Shown: one piece after another, positions 16,486 through 24,461 of the stretch
Layout: every line of letters begins with the position of its first letter
Position numbering within the stretch: position 1 is the first letter of the stretch
From: Spirochaetota bacterium
Lineage (GTDB): Bacteria > Spirochaetota > UBA4802 > JAFGJZ01
NCBI GenBank assembly: GCA_027858855.1
Contig: JAQIBV010000034.1
Location: 1-62,866, forward strand
Length of the DNA: 62,866 nucleotides
Direction: 5' to 3'
Translations under genes and position numbers: made by a program
The notes under the pieces: model-generated
Seen by the model: the letters and a program-made list of their open reading frames with translations, nothing else
Databases searched by the model: none
Told to the model about the DNA's origin: nothing

Positions 16486-17532
16486 TCAGATGTCTATAAC
16501 TGAAATGTCCGGTATTGATGAGTGAACCGGAACTGTGTCGAGGTTTTGAGCACCGATTTTTAGTAATTCGTAACGGATACGAGCTAAAGGCAACAATGGG
16601 TTGTCGGCTGCTACCTGAATGGTGTACTCTGTGTAACGGTCACCGGATGCCTTTGTAGGTTCGTTACCGAAGAGATTGTTAACTTGCAGATACTCCTCAA
16701 TTTCTGATGATTTTGAAGATTCAGCATTAAAGAGAAGTAGAACCTTGTTTTCAGCATTGATGCAGCCATACAAGTTAAGAAGAAACATATGCAGTAAATC
16801 TTTTTTCACTGAATTTTTTAACAGTTCAGGGTTTATCCAGATGCTTGTCTCTGATTGAATTATCTCTTCGACAATTTTCAGACCGTAATTACGTAGTGCA
16901 CTGCCTGATTGAGTAATCTCGACACCAAAATCGGCTCCGCCATTTTTAATTTTCGCTTCTGTTTTGCCCCAGGTCTCATATATCACAATACCCGATTCAA
17001 TTTTTGGGGGAGTCTTGTATTTCTGTACGGTAAAGTTATTGAATTCGTCAAGTTTACCAATTCTATCAAGAGCCTTGCGAGTCCACTCCAGAGCGATGTA
17101 GGGCATTTCGGATACAATTACCAGAAGTTTCTTGTCTGAAGTTAATTTCTTCAAGTGCTCATCTATCGATTCAGCGCTACAGCGTGAATCTATGATTCCA
17201 ACAATACGTACTCCACCGCGATGAAGGGATAGAATTTTTTTAAGTTTAATATCTGATTTGTATTCAAGCTTCAGTTCAAGTCGTCTCTCTTCGATCCAGT
17301 CATCCCCGGCAATTGCGACATCCAGTTCATCAATGGCCAGCTGAGAGCCGAATTCTTGTGGTCTGCCGTCCCAGCCATATAGAAAATCGACAGTGGTAAA
17401 TTTTGATGGCCCACCGGATTCGTATCCTTTTGTATGAAAGCCAGCCCGCTCAAGAAGGTCAATCAGGTTTCCGCCCCGGTTGGGGTTGGCCAGTGAACCT
17501 GCGGGCATGCCAATAGTTAGTTGTCTTCTCAT
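16486..17532 (-). CDS. hisG: ATP phosphoribosyltransferase HisG
   Basis: At 348 aa this is the first enzyme of histidine synthesis, joining ATP and PRPP to phosphoribosyl-ATP. The N-terminus TIGMPAGSLANPNRGG, the DELDVAIAGDDW segment (receptor-like fold) and GGADFGVEITQSGSALR correspond to the HisG PRPP-binding region. The C-terminal ~90 residues may correspond to the regulatory domain of the long form. The ATG at 17532 has GAGG 8-9 bp upstream and lies 2 bp after the hisI stop; a longer frame to 17589 would overlap hisI. The rest of the his pathway is not in the window. Confidence 0.85.
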   Translation of the reverse strand: MRRQLTIGMPAGSLANPNRGGNLIDLLERAGFHTKGYESGGPSKFTTVDFLYGWDGRPQEFGSQLAIDELDVAIAGDDWIEERRLELKLEYKSDIKLKKILSLHRGGVRIVGIIDSRCSAESIDEHLKKLTSDKKLLVIVSEMPYIALEWTRKALDRIGKLDEFNNFTVQKYKTPPKIESGIVIYETWGKTEAKIKNGGADFGVEITQSGSALRNYGLKIVEEIIQSETSIWINPELLKNSVKKDLLHMFLLNLYGCINAENKVLLLFNAESSKSSEIEEYLQVNNLFGNEPTKASGDRYTEYTIQVAADNPLLPLARIRYELLKIGAQNLDTVPVHSSIPDISVIDI

Positions 17533-17534
17533 TA

Positions 17535-17924
17535 TTACGCCTCTATATATTCCAGTGTATCGTTTTCTGTTATTCTGCGATAGTAACATGAGGTGTGTGC
17601 TGAACCGTTTTCTCTTTTTGCGTGACAGGCTCCGCTTCCCTGTGGCGTCACCAGATAGACCAGTGAGTTCTGCTCGCAGTTGATAAGGATCTCTTCAATT
17701 TTCAGGGTGTCACCTGATGTAAGACCTTTTTTCCAGAGCTCTTTACGGCTGCGACTCCAGTAGGTTGCAAGTCCACTTGTTTTAGTTTCATTGAATGCAG
17801 CCTGGTTGGCGAATGCAAGTATCAGCACTTCCTTTGTCTTCGCATCTTGTGTTACAACAGGAATCAGTGTCTCTCCATCTTTTCCGAAATCAAGAAGGAG
17901 CTCGTTCGTGTATTCTTTGCTCAT
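17535..17924 (-). CDS. hisI: Phosphoribosyl-AMP cyclohydrolase HisI
   Basis: This 129-aa enzyme opens the adenine ring in step three of histidine synthesis. The family core is clear: AFANQAAFNETKTSGLATYWSRSRKELWKKG, then TLKIEEILINCEQNSLVYLV and GSGACHAKRENGSAHTSCYYR, whose cysteines and histidine bind zinc. There is no HisE (PRA-PH) fusion. AAAGGA precedes the ATG at about 9 bp. It heads a two-gene unit with hisG. Confidence 0.93.
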   Translation of the reverse strand: MSKEYTNELLLDFGKDGETLIPVVTQDAKTKEVLILAFANQAAFNETKTSGLATYWSRSRKELWKKGLTSGDTLKIEEILINCEQNSLVYLVTPQGSGACHAKRENGSAHTSCYYRRITENDTLEYIEA

Positions 17925-18504
17925 AACGGTTTCCTTTTATTGCAGGATCATAGTGATCTTACCCTGCAAAGAATTTTCTTTTTTGCTTATAAATTGCAAC
18001 TTTAATAGCAGGGATTTTTAGATAATCTGCAATAAAAGAGAGATTTGTGTCAAGAGAACTTTTTTAACGGTTGATTCTTTTAATAAAGGATGGTTTGAGG
18101 AGAGAGATTTAGATTTGAGAATCTATCTATTTAGTTGTTATTCTGCTGAACATCGGGCTTTTAAAAAAATAATCATCGCTGTTTTTGTAACGATGATTAT
18201 TATTATGTTTATTTCAAATTGGAAACGACAAATGCTCTTGTTAATAATAATAATAAATTCCTTCTGAGTGTCAGTGAAATTGACTCTCAGAAGGATTCTT
18301 TACATAAGGGAACTTCGAAAAATTACCATATTTCAGAAGGTAACACTGTTTAAGTACCTATTAAGGATAATTTTTCTCGCAGGGCTCGAAAAAACGCAGA
18401 AATCTTTCGCTTTAAGGACAGCGCAAAATTTTAGCTTATAAGAATTTTTCGCAAGTTCCTTGATAAAAAGTTAATTATTAGAGGTTCCTATAAGTGCTTT
18501 CGAA
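17925..18504. other. Gene-free region with three secondary-structure elements
   Basis: No gene is seen. The stretch holds the promoter side of hisI, a minus-strand terminator (18161-18201), a 14-bp hairpin with one mismatch (CCTTCTGAGTGTCA at 18260-18273 against 18281-18294), and a long-range inverted repeat (AAGGGAACTTCGAAAAATT at 18306-18324 against 18443-18461, with two 1-nt slips) around 118 bp. The last looks like a folded repeat element. Confidence 0.55.
18161..18201 (-). terminator. Rho-independent terminator downstream of the xylanase gene
   Basis: AATAATCATCG (18168-18178) and its complement (18191-18201) give an 11-bp stem with a 12-nt loop. In the minus direction seven T follow. 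It would stop transcripts from the xylanase gene before hisI, though it lies about 300 bp past that gene's stop. Confidence 0.7.
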
Positions 18505-20253
18505 TTAGTCTATAAGTTCAAGGACACCCCAACCAGCGGTACTTCTCCATGACTCATTTGTCAGGTCATTCCATTTGGATATTGCAGTCCGTTTAGCGGA
18601 GCCATCATTCTGGTTAACCTGAAAGTCGAGACCCATAACACGGCCGACTTCACCTGAGACTGACTGCAGTTTGAAACGAGCCTCAACAATGTAGCCGGTA
18701 GCTGTTGTTTTCGCAGCCGATTTGACCATATCTTCTGTGGAGTAACCACCAATACCGACTTTATTTTCATAGTCAACACGGAATTGAAAGTCGTCATTCT
18801 CTTCATATATGGGAGTCTTGGCGTTATTTTCATCTATGAATACTTCGAAAGAGTCATTCATGTATTGTTCAGGAGCATTGAGAGAAAGGTCGTCATCAGC
18901 AACTTCTGCTAAAAAATAGAGGTAGTTTTTATCCCATAAAACCCGAACAGAGGCTGTTGAAGGTTTGTCTCCAAAAACGATGATTTCAGTTTTAACTACA
19001 GGCGCTTTGTCCCACGCTGCCTCTTTTTTCGCATCAATAACCGGAGTTCCTTTTGGAGCTAGATAGCGTTTAGCTTCTTGTACTTCAAGAAGAGGCTTGT
19101 ATTCGGGAAGCTCGTCTGATTGAATAATTCCCTTGTATGCCAGGTTGTGCTTTAAATCTGCGTTAAAAGGAAGCGGCCAGTCAGGGCGGTTATATGGTGG
19201 GCCTGTAAGAAAGGTATGCCCATTGTTAAAACCCCAGAATGTTACGTTGGTAATGATATCTTTGTTCTTTTGAAACAGTTGAAAAAGAAGTTTGTATCTG
19301 TTTGCCTGACTATTTATATGATCTTCAGAGGGTGTGTCGAAGGTATCATATTCGTGGGCATACATGCTGATATCAAATTCTGTTATATGAATCTGAAGTC
19401 CCAGATCTCTGAATTTATCGATGGCCTCTTCCACGGATTCTATAGTAGGAGTTCCATTGCTAATATGCAACTGCATACCAATACCGTCAATAGGGGCGCC
19501 CTGCTCGAGGGAACTTTTTACAAGATCGTAAATTGCGTCACGCTTTATTGGGTTAAAATAGTCATAGTCATTATAAAACAGAAGCGCATCAGGTGCTGCT
19601 TTTCGGGCAAGCTTGAAAGCTTCGACTACATAGTCAGGGCCGATTGATTTGTACCACTGAGAACGTCGCATATTATCTTTTTCTGCAATATCAATCGCTT
19701 CGTTAACAACATCCCATGCGTATATATGATCGCCGTAACGATCGGTAAGAGTCTCCATGTGTTCACTCAAGAGCTCAAGTACACTTTCGCGCGAGCGTTT
19801 GCTCCCATCGTTGTTAAGGAACATCCAGAAAACGTGTTCAGCTGGATGGTGCCAGACAAAGGTGTGACCGCGCATCTTCATTTTATATTTTTTTGCGAAT
19901 TCATAAATTTTATCGGCACCCTTGAAGTTATATACATTTTTTTTCGGATGAATCGATTTGAACTTCATCGCATTTTCGCAGGTAATACTGTTGTAGTGGT
20001 AGCGCAACAGTGCTCCTTCTGCTTCTTCAAGCTGAAAGGGTTCAACAGCGGCACCGATAGGAAAGTCATCTTTGTAAAATTCTTGTAATGAAATAAGGTC
20101 TGTTTCTATTTCAGAATCAAACTGTTTTAGCGGATCACCGAAAGAGCATGATGTTAAAATAAGACCGATAAGCAGTGTTATAACTGTTTTTTTCGGTTGA
20201 GACACCATCTTTATAAAAGTTGATGTTAACGTGGTATAGGCGTGGTGTTTCAT
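18505..20253 (-). CDS. Endo-1,4-beta-xylanase lipoprotein, GH10 with C-terminal CBM9
   Basis: This 582-aa secreted enzyme cuts beta-1,4-xylan. A lipoprotein signal ends at Cys36 (LILTSC). The GH10 barrel covers about 55-370: ENAMKFKSIHP, GHTFVWH, WDVVNEA with acid/base Glu185, and HITEFDIS with nucleophile Glu292. Residues 400-582 look like a family 9 carbohydrate-binding domain (VRVLWDKNYLYFLAEVADDDL, DSFEVFIDENN). GGAGG precedes the ATG by 8 bp. Surface anchoring and substrate binding suggest plant or algal xylan use. A perfect 16-bp palindrome lies about 110 bp upstream. Confidence 0.92.
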   Translation of the reverse strand: MKHHAYTTLTSTFIKMVSQPKKTVITLLIGLILTSCSFGDPLKQFDSEIETDLISLQEFYKDDFPIGAAVEPFQLEEAEGALLRYHYNSITCENAMKFKSIHPKKNVYNFKGADKIYEFAKKYKMKMRGHTFVWHHPAEHVFWMFLNNDGSKRSRESVLELLSEHMETLTDRYGDHIYAWDVVNEAIDIAEKDNMRRSQWYKSIGPDYVVEAFKLARKAAPDALLFYNDYDYFNPIKRDAIYDLVKSSLEQGAPIDGIGMQLHISNGTPTIESVEEAIDKFRDLGLQIHITEFDISMYAHEYDTFDTPSEDHINSQANRYKLLFQLFQKNKDIITNVTFWGFNNGHTFLTGPPYNRPDWPLPFNADLKHNLAYKGIIQSDELPEYKPLLEVQEAKRYLAPKGTPVIDAKKEAAWDKAPVVKTEIIVFGDKPSTASVRVLWDKNYLYFLAEVADDDLSLNAPEQYMNDSFEVFIDENNAKTPIYEENDDFQFRVDYENKVGIGGYSTEDMVKSAAKTTATGYIVEARFKLQSVSGEVGRVMGLDFQVNQNDGSAKRTAISKWNDLTNESWRSTAGWGVLELID

Positions 20254-20361
20254 AGTAAGCCTCCTGGGTTTGCTTTACGGGGTGTAAAAAGTTTTCTTAA
20301 ACATGTGTAACAGATAATAAACTAAATATGCAACCCTTTTCAGTCAAGATGTTTTGATAGC

Positions 20362-20403
20362 TTAGCCAAAAAAATGTTACATATGTTACATTTTTTTGGC
20401 TAA
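20362..20403. promoter_or_regulatory. 16-bp perfect palindrome upstream of the xylanase gene
   Basis: TTAGCCAAAAAAATGT (20362-20377) pairs exactly with 20388-20403 around a 10-nt centre, and ATGTTACAT occurs twice in tandem across it. Runs of A/T7 follow a GGCTAA stem on both strands, so it could be a bidirectional terminator for the pseudogene side. It could instead be an operator for the xylanase gene. Confidence 0.5.
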
Positions 20404-20545
20404 CGTGCAATACGGCGGTTTTTCAGAAAAGAAAAAATTAGGAATGACCAAATATGAGAATAAATATAGTTGTTTTTATTATGAAAACTGATGCTATATA
20501 CCTTGCTAAAGTAGTTATAAAAAGCAGTGCGGTATCTATGATCAC

Positions 20546-21151
20546 ATGAATGATGACGATGATATACAGTTTATTGTTTCTACCGGGGATCTTACCAGCT
20601 CGGGCACCATAAGTGAAATTAAAACCTATGTAAAAAAAACAAAACGGTTAAATGTTCCGCTTTATACAACTATGGGAAATCATGATGCATTTGATTCATA
20701 ATACAAATATTGGCATAGACCGTTCGGGCGGGTGAATTTCAGCTTTATTTATCAAAATACGCTTTTCTGTTTTCTGGATTCATCATCGGGTGGACTTGAA
20801 AAAGAGCTCTATGGTGTAATCGATTCATGGCTTAGCCCCTCTGCTGCTTTAAAAATTGTGATTACGCACTATCCGCTTATTGATCCATCTGGTGTGCAGG
20901 GAGGCTCATTTAGTAGTCGTAATGAGGTCTATAAGCTGCTTGGTATGCTGGTAAGAGGAGGGACTGATCTTCTTTTTTTTGGGGATATTCATTCCTACTA
21001 CCATTATAGCCTTGCAGGAGTCGATTCATATATCTCGGGCGGAGGTGGAGCCATGCCCAGAAAGTACGACAATATCGGGCGGCATTACCTGAAAATAAGT
21101 GTAAACAGTGCAACAGGTTCATACTCTGTTGAACGGAAGGATGTTGATTAG
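20546..21151 (+). pseudogene. Calcineurin-like metallophosphoesterase, 5'-truncated with in-frame stop
   Basis: The frame from ATG 20546 encodes IVSTGDLTSSG and TTMGNHDAF (metal-binding GD and GNHD motifs), meets TAA at 20699-20701, then continues in the same frame with YKYWHRPFGRVNFSF, VITHYPL and FFGDIHSYYHY (the late TH and GDxH motifs) to 21151. The first DxH motif, which should precede 20546, is absent. Loss of the N-terminal metal ligand plus an internal stop argues for a dead gene. The 3' end overlaps the opposing ABC-F gene by 4 bp. Confidence 0.8.
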
Positions 21152-22935
21152 GGGGTTGCCTCTTCAGACGCGATTCGTTTTGCTTCAAGCTCTTCCCATC
21201 TGGAAAAGAGGGTTTCCATTTCAGATTCGAGTTGTTCGGCCAATTCACTCTTCTGTGTTACCTCATCTCCTTTATTCTTATACAGCTCTGGATCGGCCAG
21301 TTCGGCATGAACAAAGTCTATTTTTGATTCCAGTTCTTCTATCATTTGGGGCAAATTATCAAGTTCCTGTTTTTCTTTGTAACTCAATTTAGGATTTTTG
21401 CTTTTAGGCTTTATTTTGGTAGATTTTTCTTTAAGTTCAGATCGCTTTTGAGAACTGTTTTTCCCGCTTTGTATTAGATAGTCATCATAACCGCCAGCAT
21501 AAGTTAGTATTGTACCATCCTCTTCGAAGTTTATTATGTCAGTTGCAATATTATTCAGAAATGATCGGTCGTGGCTGACGGTCAGAACGGTACCGTCGAA
21601 GTCAGAGATTAGTTCTTCTAACAGTTCAACGGTCTCAATGTCCAGGTCGTTTGTAGGCTCGTCAAGAATCAGAACGTTGGCAGGTTGTGTGAATAATTTT
21701 GCCAGAAGCAGGCGATTTTTTTCACCACCAGAAAGAACGGCACTCTTTTCCTGAAGGCGTTCGGGGGTAAACAGAAAATCCTGGAGGTAGCTAATTATGT
21801 GGCGGTCACGTCCATTTACATGTACGGTCTCACATCCACCCGACACATTCTCAATTATTGAAAGAGCATCATCACACTGGTTGCGTAGCTGGTCGAAGTA
21901 AGCAATCTGCAGATTTGCACCTGTACGCACAGAACCATGTTGAACAGGAATTAATCCTAAAAGAATCTGTATCAGTGTACTTTTGCCACAGCCGTTAGGC
22001 CCGATGATTCCGATTTTGTCGCCCCTGACAATTCGAATCGAAAAGTCGGAAATAAGCGGTGTGTCGAAACCGAATGTTATTGAGTCGGCCTCGACAATCA
22101 TCTTTCCTGATTGGCAGGTCTGATTTGCCTCAAGCCTTGCGCTTCCCATTGACGTTCTTCGGGCGCTATGCGCTTCGCGCATTTTCAGCAGTGCGCGAAC
22201 TCGTCCTTCATTGCGGGTACGGCGGGCCTTTATTCCTTTACGGATCCACGCCTCCTCTTCGCTGAGTTTTTTGTCAAACAGCCTGTTCTGAGTCTCTTCA
22301 TTCTCGAGCCACTCGCTTTTGCGATCGATAAATGTCGTGTAATCACATTTCCAGTCGAAGAGTCGTCCCCGATCTATTTCAATAATCCGATTTGCTATAT
22401 TACGCATGAATTCCCGGTCGTGAGTAATAAGTAGAATAGTCCCTGTATATTTTATCAGAAAATTTTCGAGCCAGGTAATAGAGTCAATGTCCAGATGGTT
22501 TGTAGGCTCGTCAAGCAGCAGGATATCGGGATCGTCTGCAAGTGCCCGCCCCAGCAGTACACGTCGTTTCATACCGGCTGATAGGGTTTCGAACAGCAAC
22601 GATCCGTCGAGAGTCAGCAGTGAAAGGACGAACTCGACACGGGCTGTATCGTCGGGGCGGCTGAGGCCGCTTTGTACTACGGATGCAATGGAGCCTTTAA
22701 TTGTGGAGGGGACATCTTGTGGAAGAAGAGCGCTTCTGAAATATTTGCTGGTTATCACCTCGCCACTATCGGGTTGGAAGGAGCGATGAAGAGTTTTCAT
22801 GAATGTAGATTTGCCGGATCCGTTTCGCCCTAAAAGAGCAATTTTTTCTCCTATCTCAATATGTACTGTTATAGAATTGAATAGCGGCTCAGATCCGAAT
22901 GTGTGATTTATGTTTTGAAGTGTTATAAGTGCCAT
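21148..22935 (-). CDS. ABC-F family ATPase (Uup/EttA-like ribosome factor)
   Basis: This 595-aa protein has two ABC domains and no membrane part. Domain 1 has GRNGSGKST (about 36-44), the signature SAGMKRR and LLLDEPTNHLDI. Domain 2 has GPNGCGKST, LSGGEKNR and LILDEPTNDLDI. Between them is the arginine-rich linker (IRKGIKARRTRNEGRVRALL), and a basic coiled-coil tail follows from about 510, as in Uup. Such proteins act on the ribosome E site or on branched DNA. It has its own promoter, divergent from the CoA-binding gene. Confidence 0.92.
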   Translation of the reverse strand: MALITLQNINHTFGSEPLFNSITVHIEIGEKIALLGRNGSGKSTFMKTLHRSFQPDSGEVITSKYFRSALLPQDVPSTIKGSIASVVQSGLSRPDDTARVEFVLSLLTLDGSLLFETLSAGMKRRVLLGRALADDPDILLLDEPTNHLDIDSITWLENFLIKYTGTILLITHDREFMRNIANRIIEIDRGRLFDWKCDYTTFIDRKSEWLENEETQNRLFDKKLSEEEAWIRKGIKARRTRNEGRVRALLKMREAHSARRTSMGSARLEANQTCQSGKMIVEADSITFGFDTPLISDFSIRIVRGDKIGIIGPNGCGKSTLIQILLGLIPVQHGSVRTGANLQIAYFDQLRNQCDDALSIIENVSGGCETVHVNGRDRHIISYLQDFLFTPERLQEKSAVLSGGEKNRLLLAKLFTQPANVLILDEPTNDLDIETVELLEELISDFDGTVLTVSHDRSFLNNIATDIINFEEDGTILTYAGGYDDYLIQSGKNSSQKRSELKEKSTKIKPKSKNPKLSYKEKQELDNLPQMIEELESKIDFVHAELADPELYKNKGDEVTQKSELAEQLESEMETLFSRWEELEAKRIASEEATP

Positions 22936-23106
22936 AATTATCCTTATATTGTGCTTTATGATGTCATTTTGTATTCACTGATTGATATTGCGTTGTGTCA
23001 AGATAAGTTCGCCTACTTTTTATTGTGCTTTTCCTCATTTTAAATTTAACTGTACAATGGCCTGGATTTATGATATTCAATTAATATACATTTATATGGA
23101 GGCAGT

Positions 23107-23466
23107 ATGAAAAAAGTTATTCTTTTGGGTGCAAATAGTAAGGAAGACGGTTATGCATATACAGCATTTGGTTTATTACAACAAAAGGGATTCGAAGTAT
23201 TACCAGTTCATCCCAGTAATAAAAGTATAGATGGGGTTCCGGTTTTGAAAAGTATAGAGAGATTAACAGATATTTATGCAGTTTCGGCCTATGTAAACGG
23301 AACAATACTTGAAGGTTACTGTGATGATATAATAAAAGTTTCTCCACAGCGCGTTGTAATGAATCCCGGTAGCGAGTCTGAAAAGGCCGAGAAATTTTTA
23401 ACCGAAGCCGGAATAGAGGTAATCAGGGGGTGCTCAATCGTTTTACTTAAAACAGATAGATTCTAA
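23107..23466 (+). CDS. CoA-binding (YccU-like) Rossmann protein
   Basis: This 119-aa protein has VILLGANSKEDGYAYTAFGLLQQKGFEVLPVHP, matching the small CoA_binding family, a free-standing version of the succinyl-CoA synthetase alpha N-domain. VVMNPGSES and GIEVIRGCSIVLLK follow as in that family. It probably binds CoA or NAD; the cellular role is not known. GGAGG precedes the ATG by 6 bp. Its stop codon overlaps the end of the opposing DedA gene by 4 bp. Confidence 0.85.
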   Translation: MKKVILLGANSKEDGYAYTAFGLLQQKGFEVLPVHPSNKSIDGVPVLKSIERLTDIYAVSAYVNGTILEGYCDDIIKVSPQRVVMNPGSESEKAEKFLTEAGIEVIRGCSIVLLKTDRF

Positions 23467-24098
23467 TTCTGACTTTTTTTTCTTCTGTGAATTATTAGTT
23501 CGTATCTGACTATAATGGTAATTATTGCAACAGCGATTACTGCAAAGATGAGTTTATATTTGTTAAGTGAGCGAAAGAGGGATGCATAGTCTTCACCGAA
23601 CATCACTCCAAGTTTGAAAAGGACTGTTGATGTGATGGAAAGAGCCAGTAGATCAATGATTAAAAAATGTTTTAAAGGGACTCTGGTCAGTCCTGATGTC
23701 ATAAATACCAGATTTCGAACTCCGAAGGGTATGAACCTGCCGAAGAAGATTACCTTTTCACCATATTTTCGAAAGTACCCATTGATTTTGTCAATGCGTT
23801 CGGGATGAAATATATGTGATAATACTGAAGAGTTTACAATACGGTGTATGAAGTATTTGCCAATAAAGTATGACATGATGTCGCTAATAAACGCTCCTGC
23901 AAAACAGCCAATAAAGATGAAGTACTCAAGCTCGGGAGCATAGATTGCTGATATCGCGCCTGATAATATCAGAATAAGATCTTCTGATATTGGCAGATTA
24001 AACCCAGCAAGTAACAGCACCCCGAACGATATCCATGGTAGAAAATGGGAGTAGTGGCTGAAAAATATGAAGATGTAGTCTATTATACTGTTTGACAT
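23463..24098 (-). CDS. DedA/SNARE-associated family membrane protein
   Basis: This 211-aa protein has several transmembrane helices. Family motifs: LPISEDLILILSGAIS near residue 35, GAFISDIMSYFIGKYF, and FGRFIPFGVRNLVFMTSGLTRVPLKHFL. DedA proteins act in lipid carrier recycling (undecaprenyl phosphate and phosphatidylethanolamine flipping) and proton-motive-force maintenance. Length matches the family (~200-220). It is a single gene, convergent with the CoA-binding gene. Confidence 0.9.
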   Translation of the reverse strand: MSNSIIDYIFIFFSHYSHFLPWISFGVLLLAGFNLPISEDLILILSGAISAIYAPELEYFIFIGCFAGAFISDIMSYFIGKYFIHRIVNSSVLSHIFHPERIDKINGYFRKYGEKVIFFGRFIPFGVRNLVFMTSGLTRVPLKHFLIIDLLALSITSTVLFKLGVMFGEDYASLFRSLNKYKLIFAVIAVAIITIIVRYELIIHRRKKSQN

Positions 24099-24404
24099 GG
24101 AATTCCTGTTGCTTTTTGAGTATGGAAATCAACACCATAATCATTTGATTAAATTATTTGGCAACATAATTTTGTGAATCTGCATGCAAACCTGTAAGGC
24201 TCCCTTGCAATTTTCCTTGACTTATTTACAATGAATTACCTTAAATAAATAAGTCTTAAATAAGGTTAACATAAAAAAAATGTTTTAAACTAGATGTTTG
24301 AGAACTTTTGTCTTATGATTATGCGAATGTTACCTATTGAATCTCTTTTCTACGCCAGTATCCGGTTAATTGGATATCTGCCGAACTTTATCAGCGAACT
24401 GTAA
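24099..24404. other. Divergent intergenic region
   Basis: No gene is seen. It should carry promoters for the DedA gene (left) and the AsmA-like gene (right). GACTTATTTA (24219-24228) and its complement (24246-24255) form an interrupted inverted repeat with TTGACT at its left edge, a possible operator-promoter overlap. Confidence 0.4.
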
Positions 24405-24461
24405 TTGAGAATTTTGCTGGTGAACTATATGTACAATACTAATCAATTTTGGAAAAGAATA

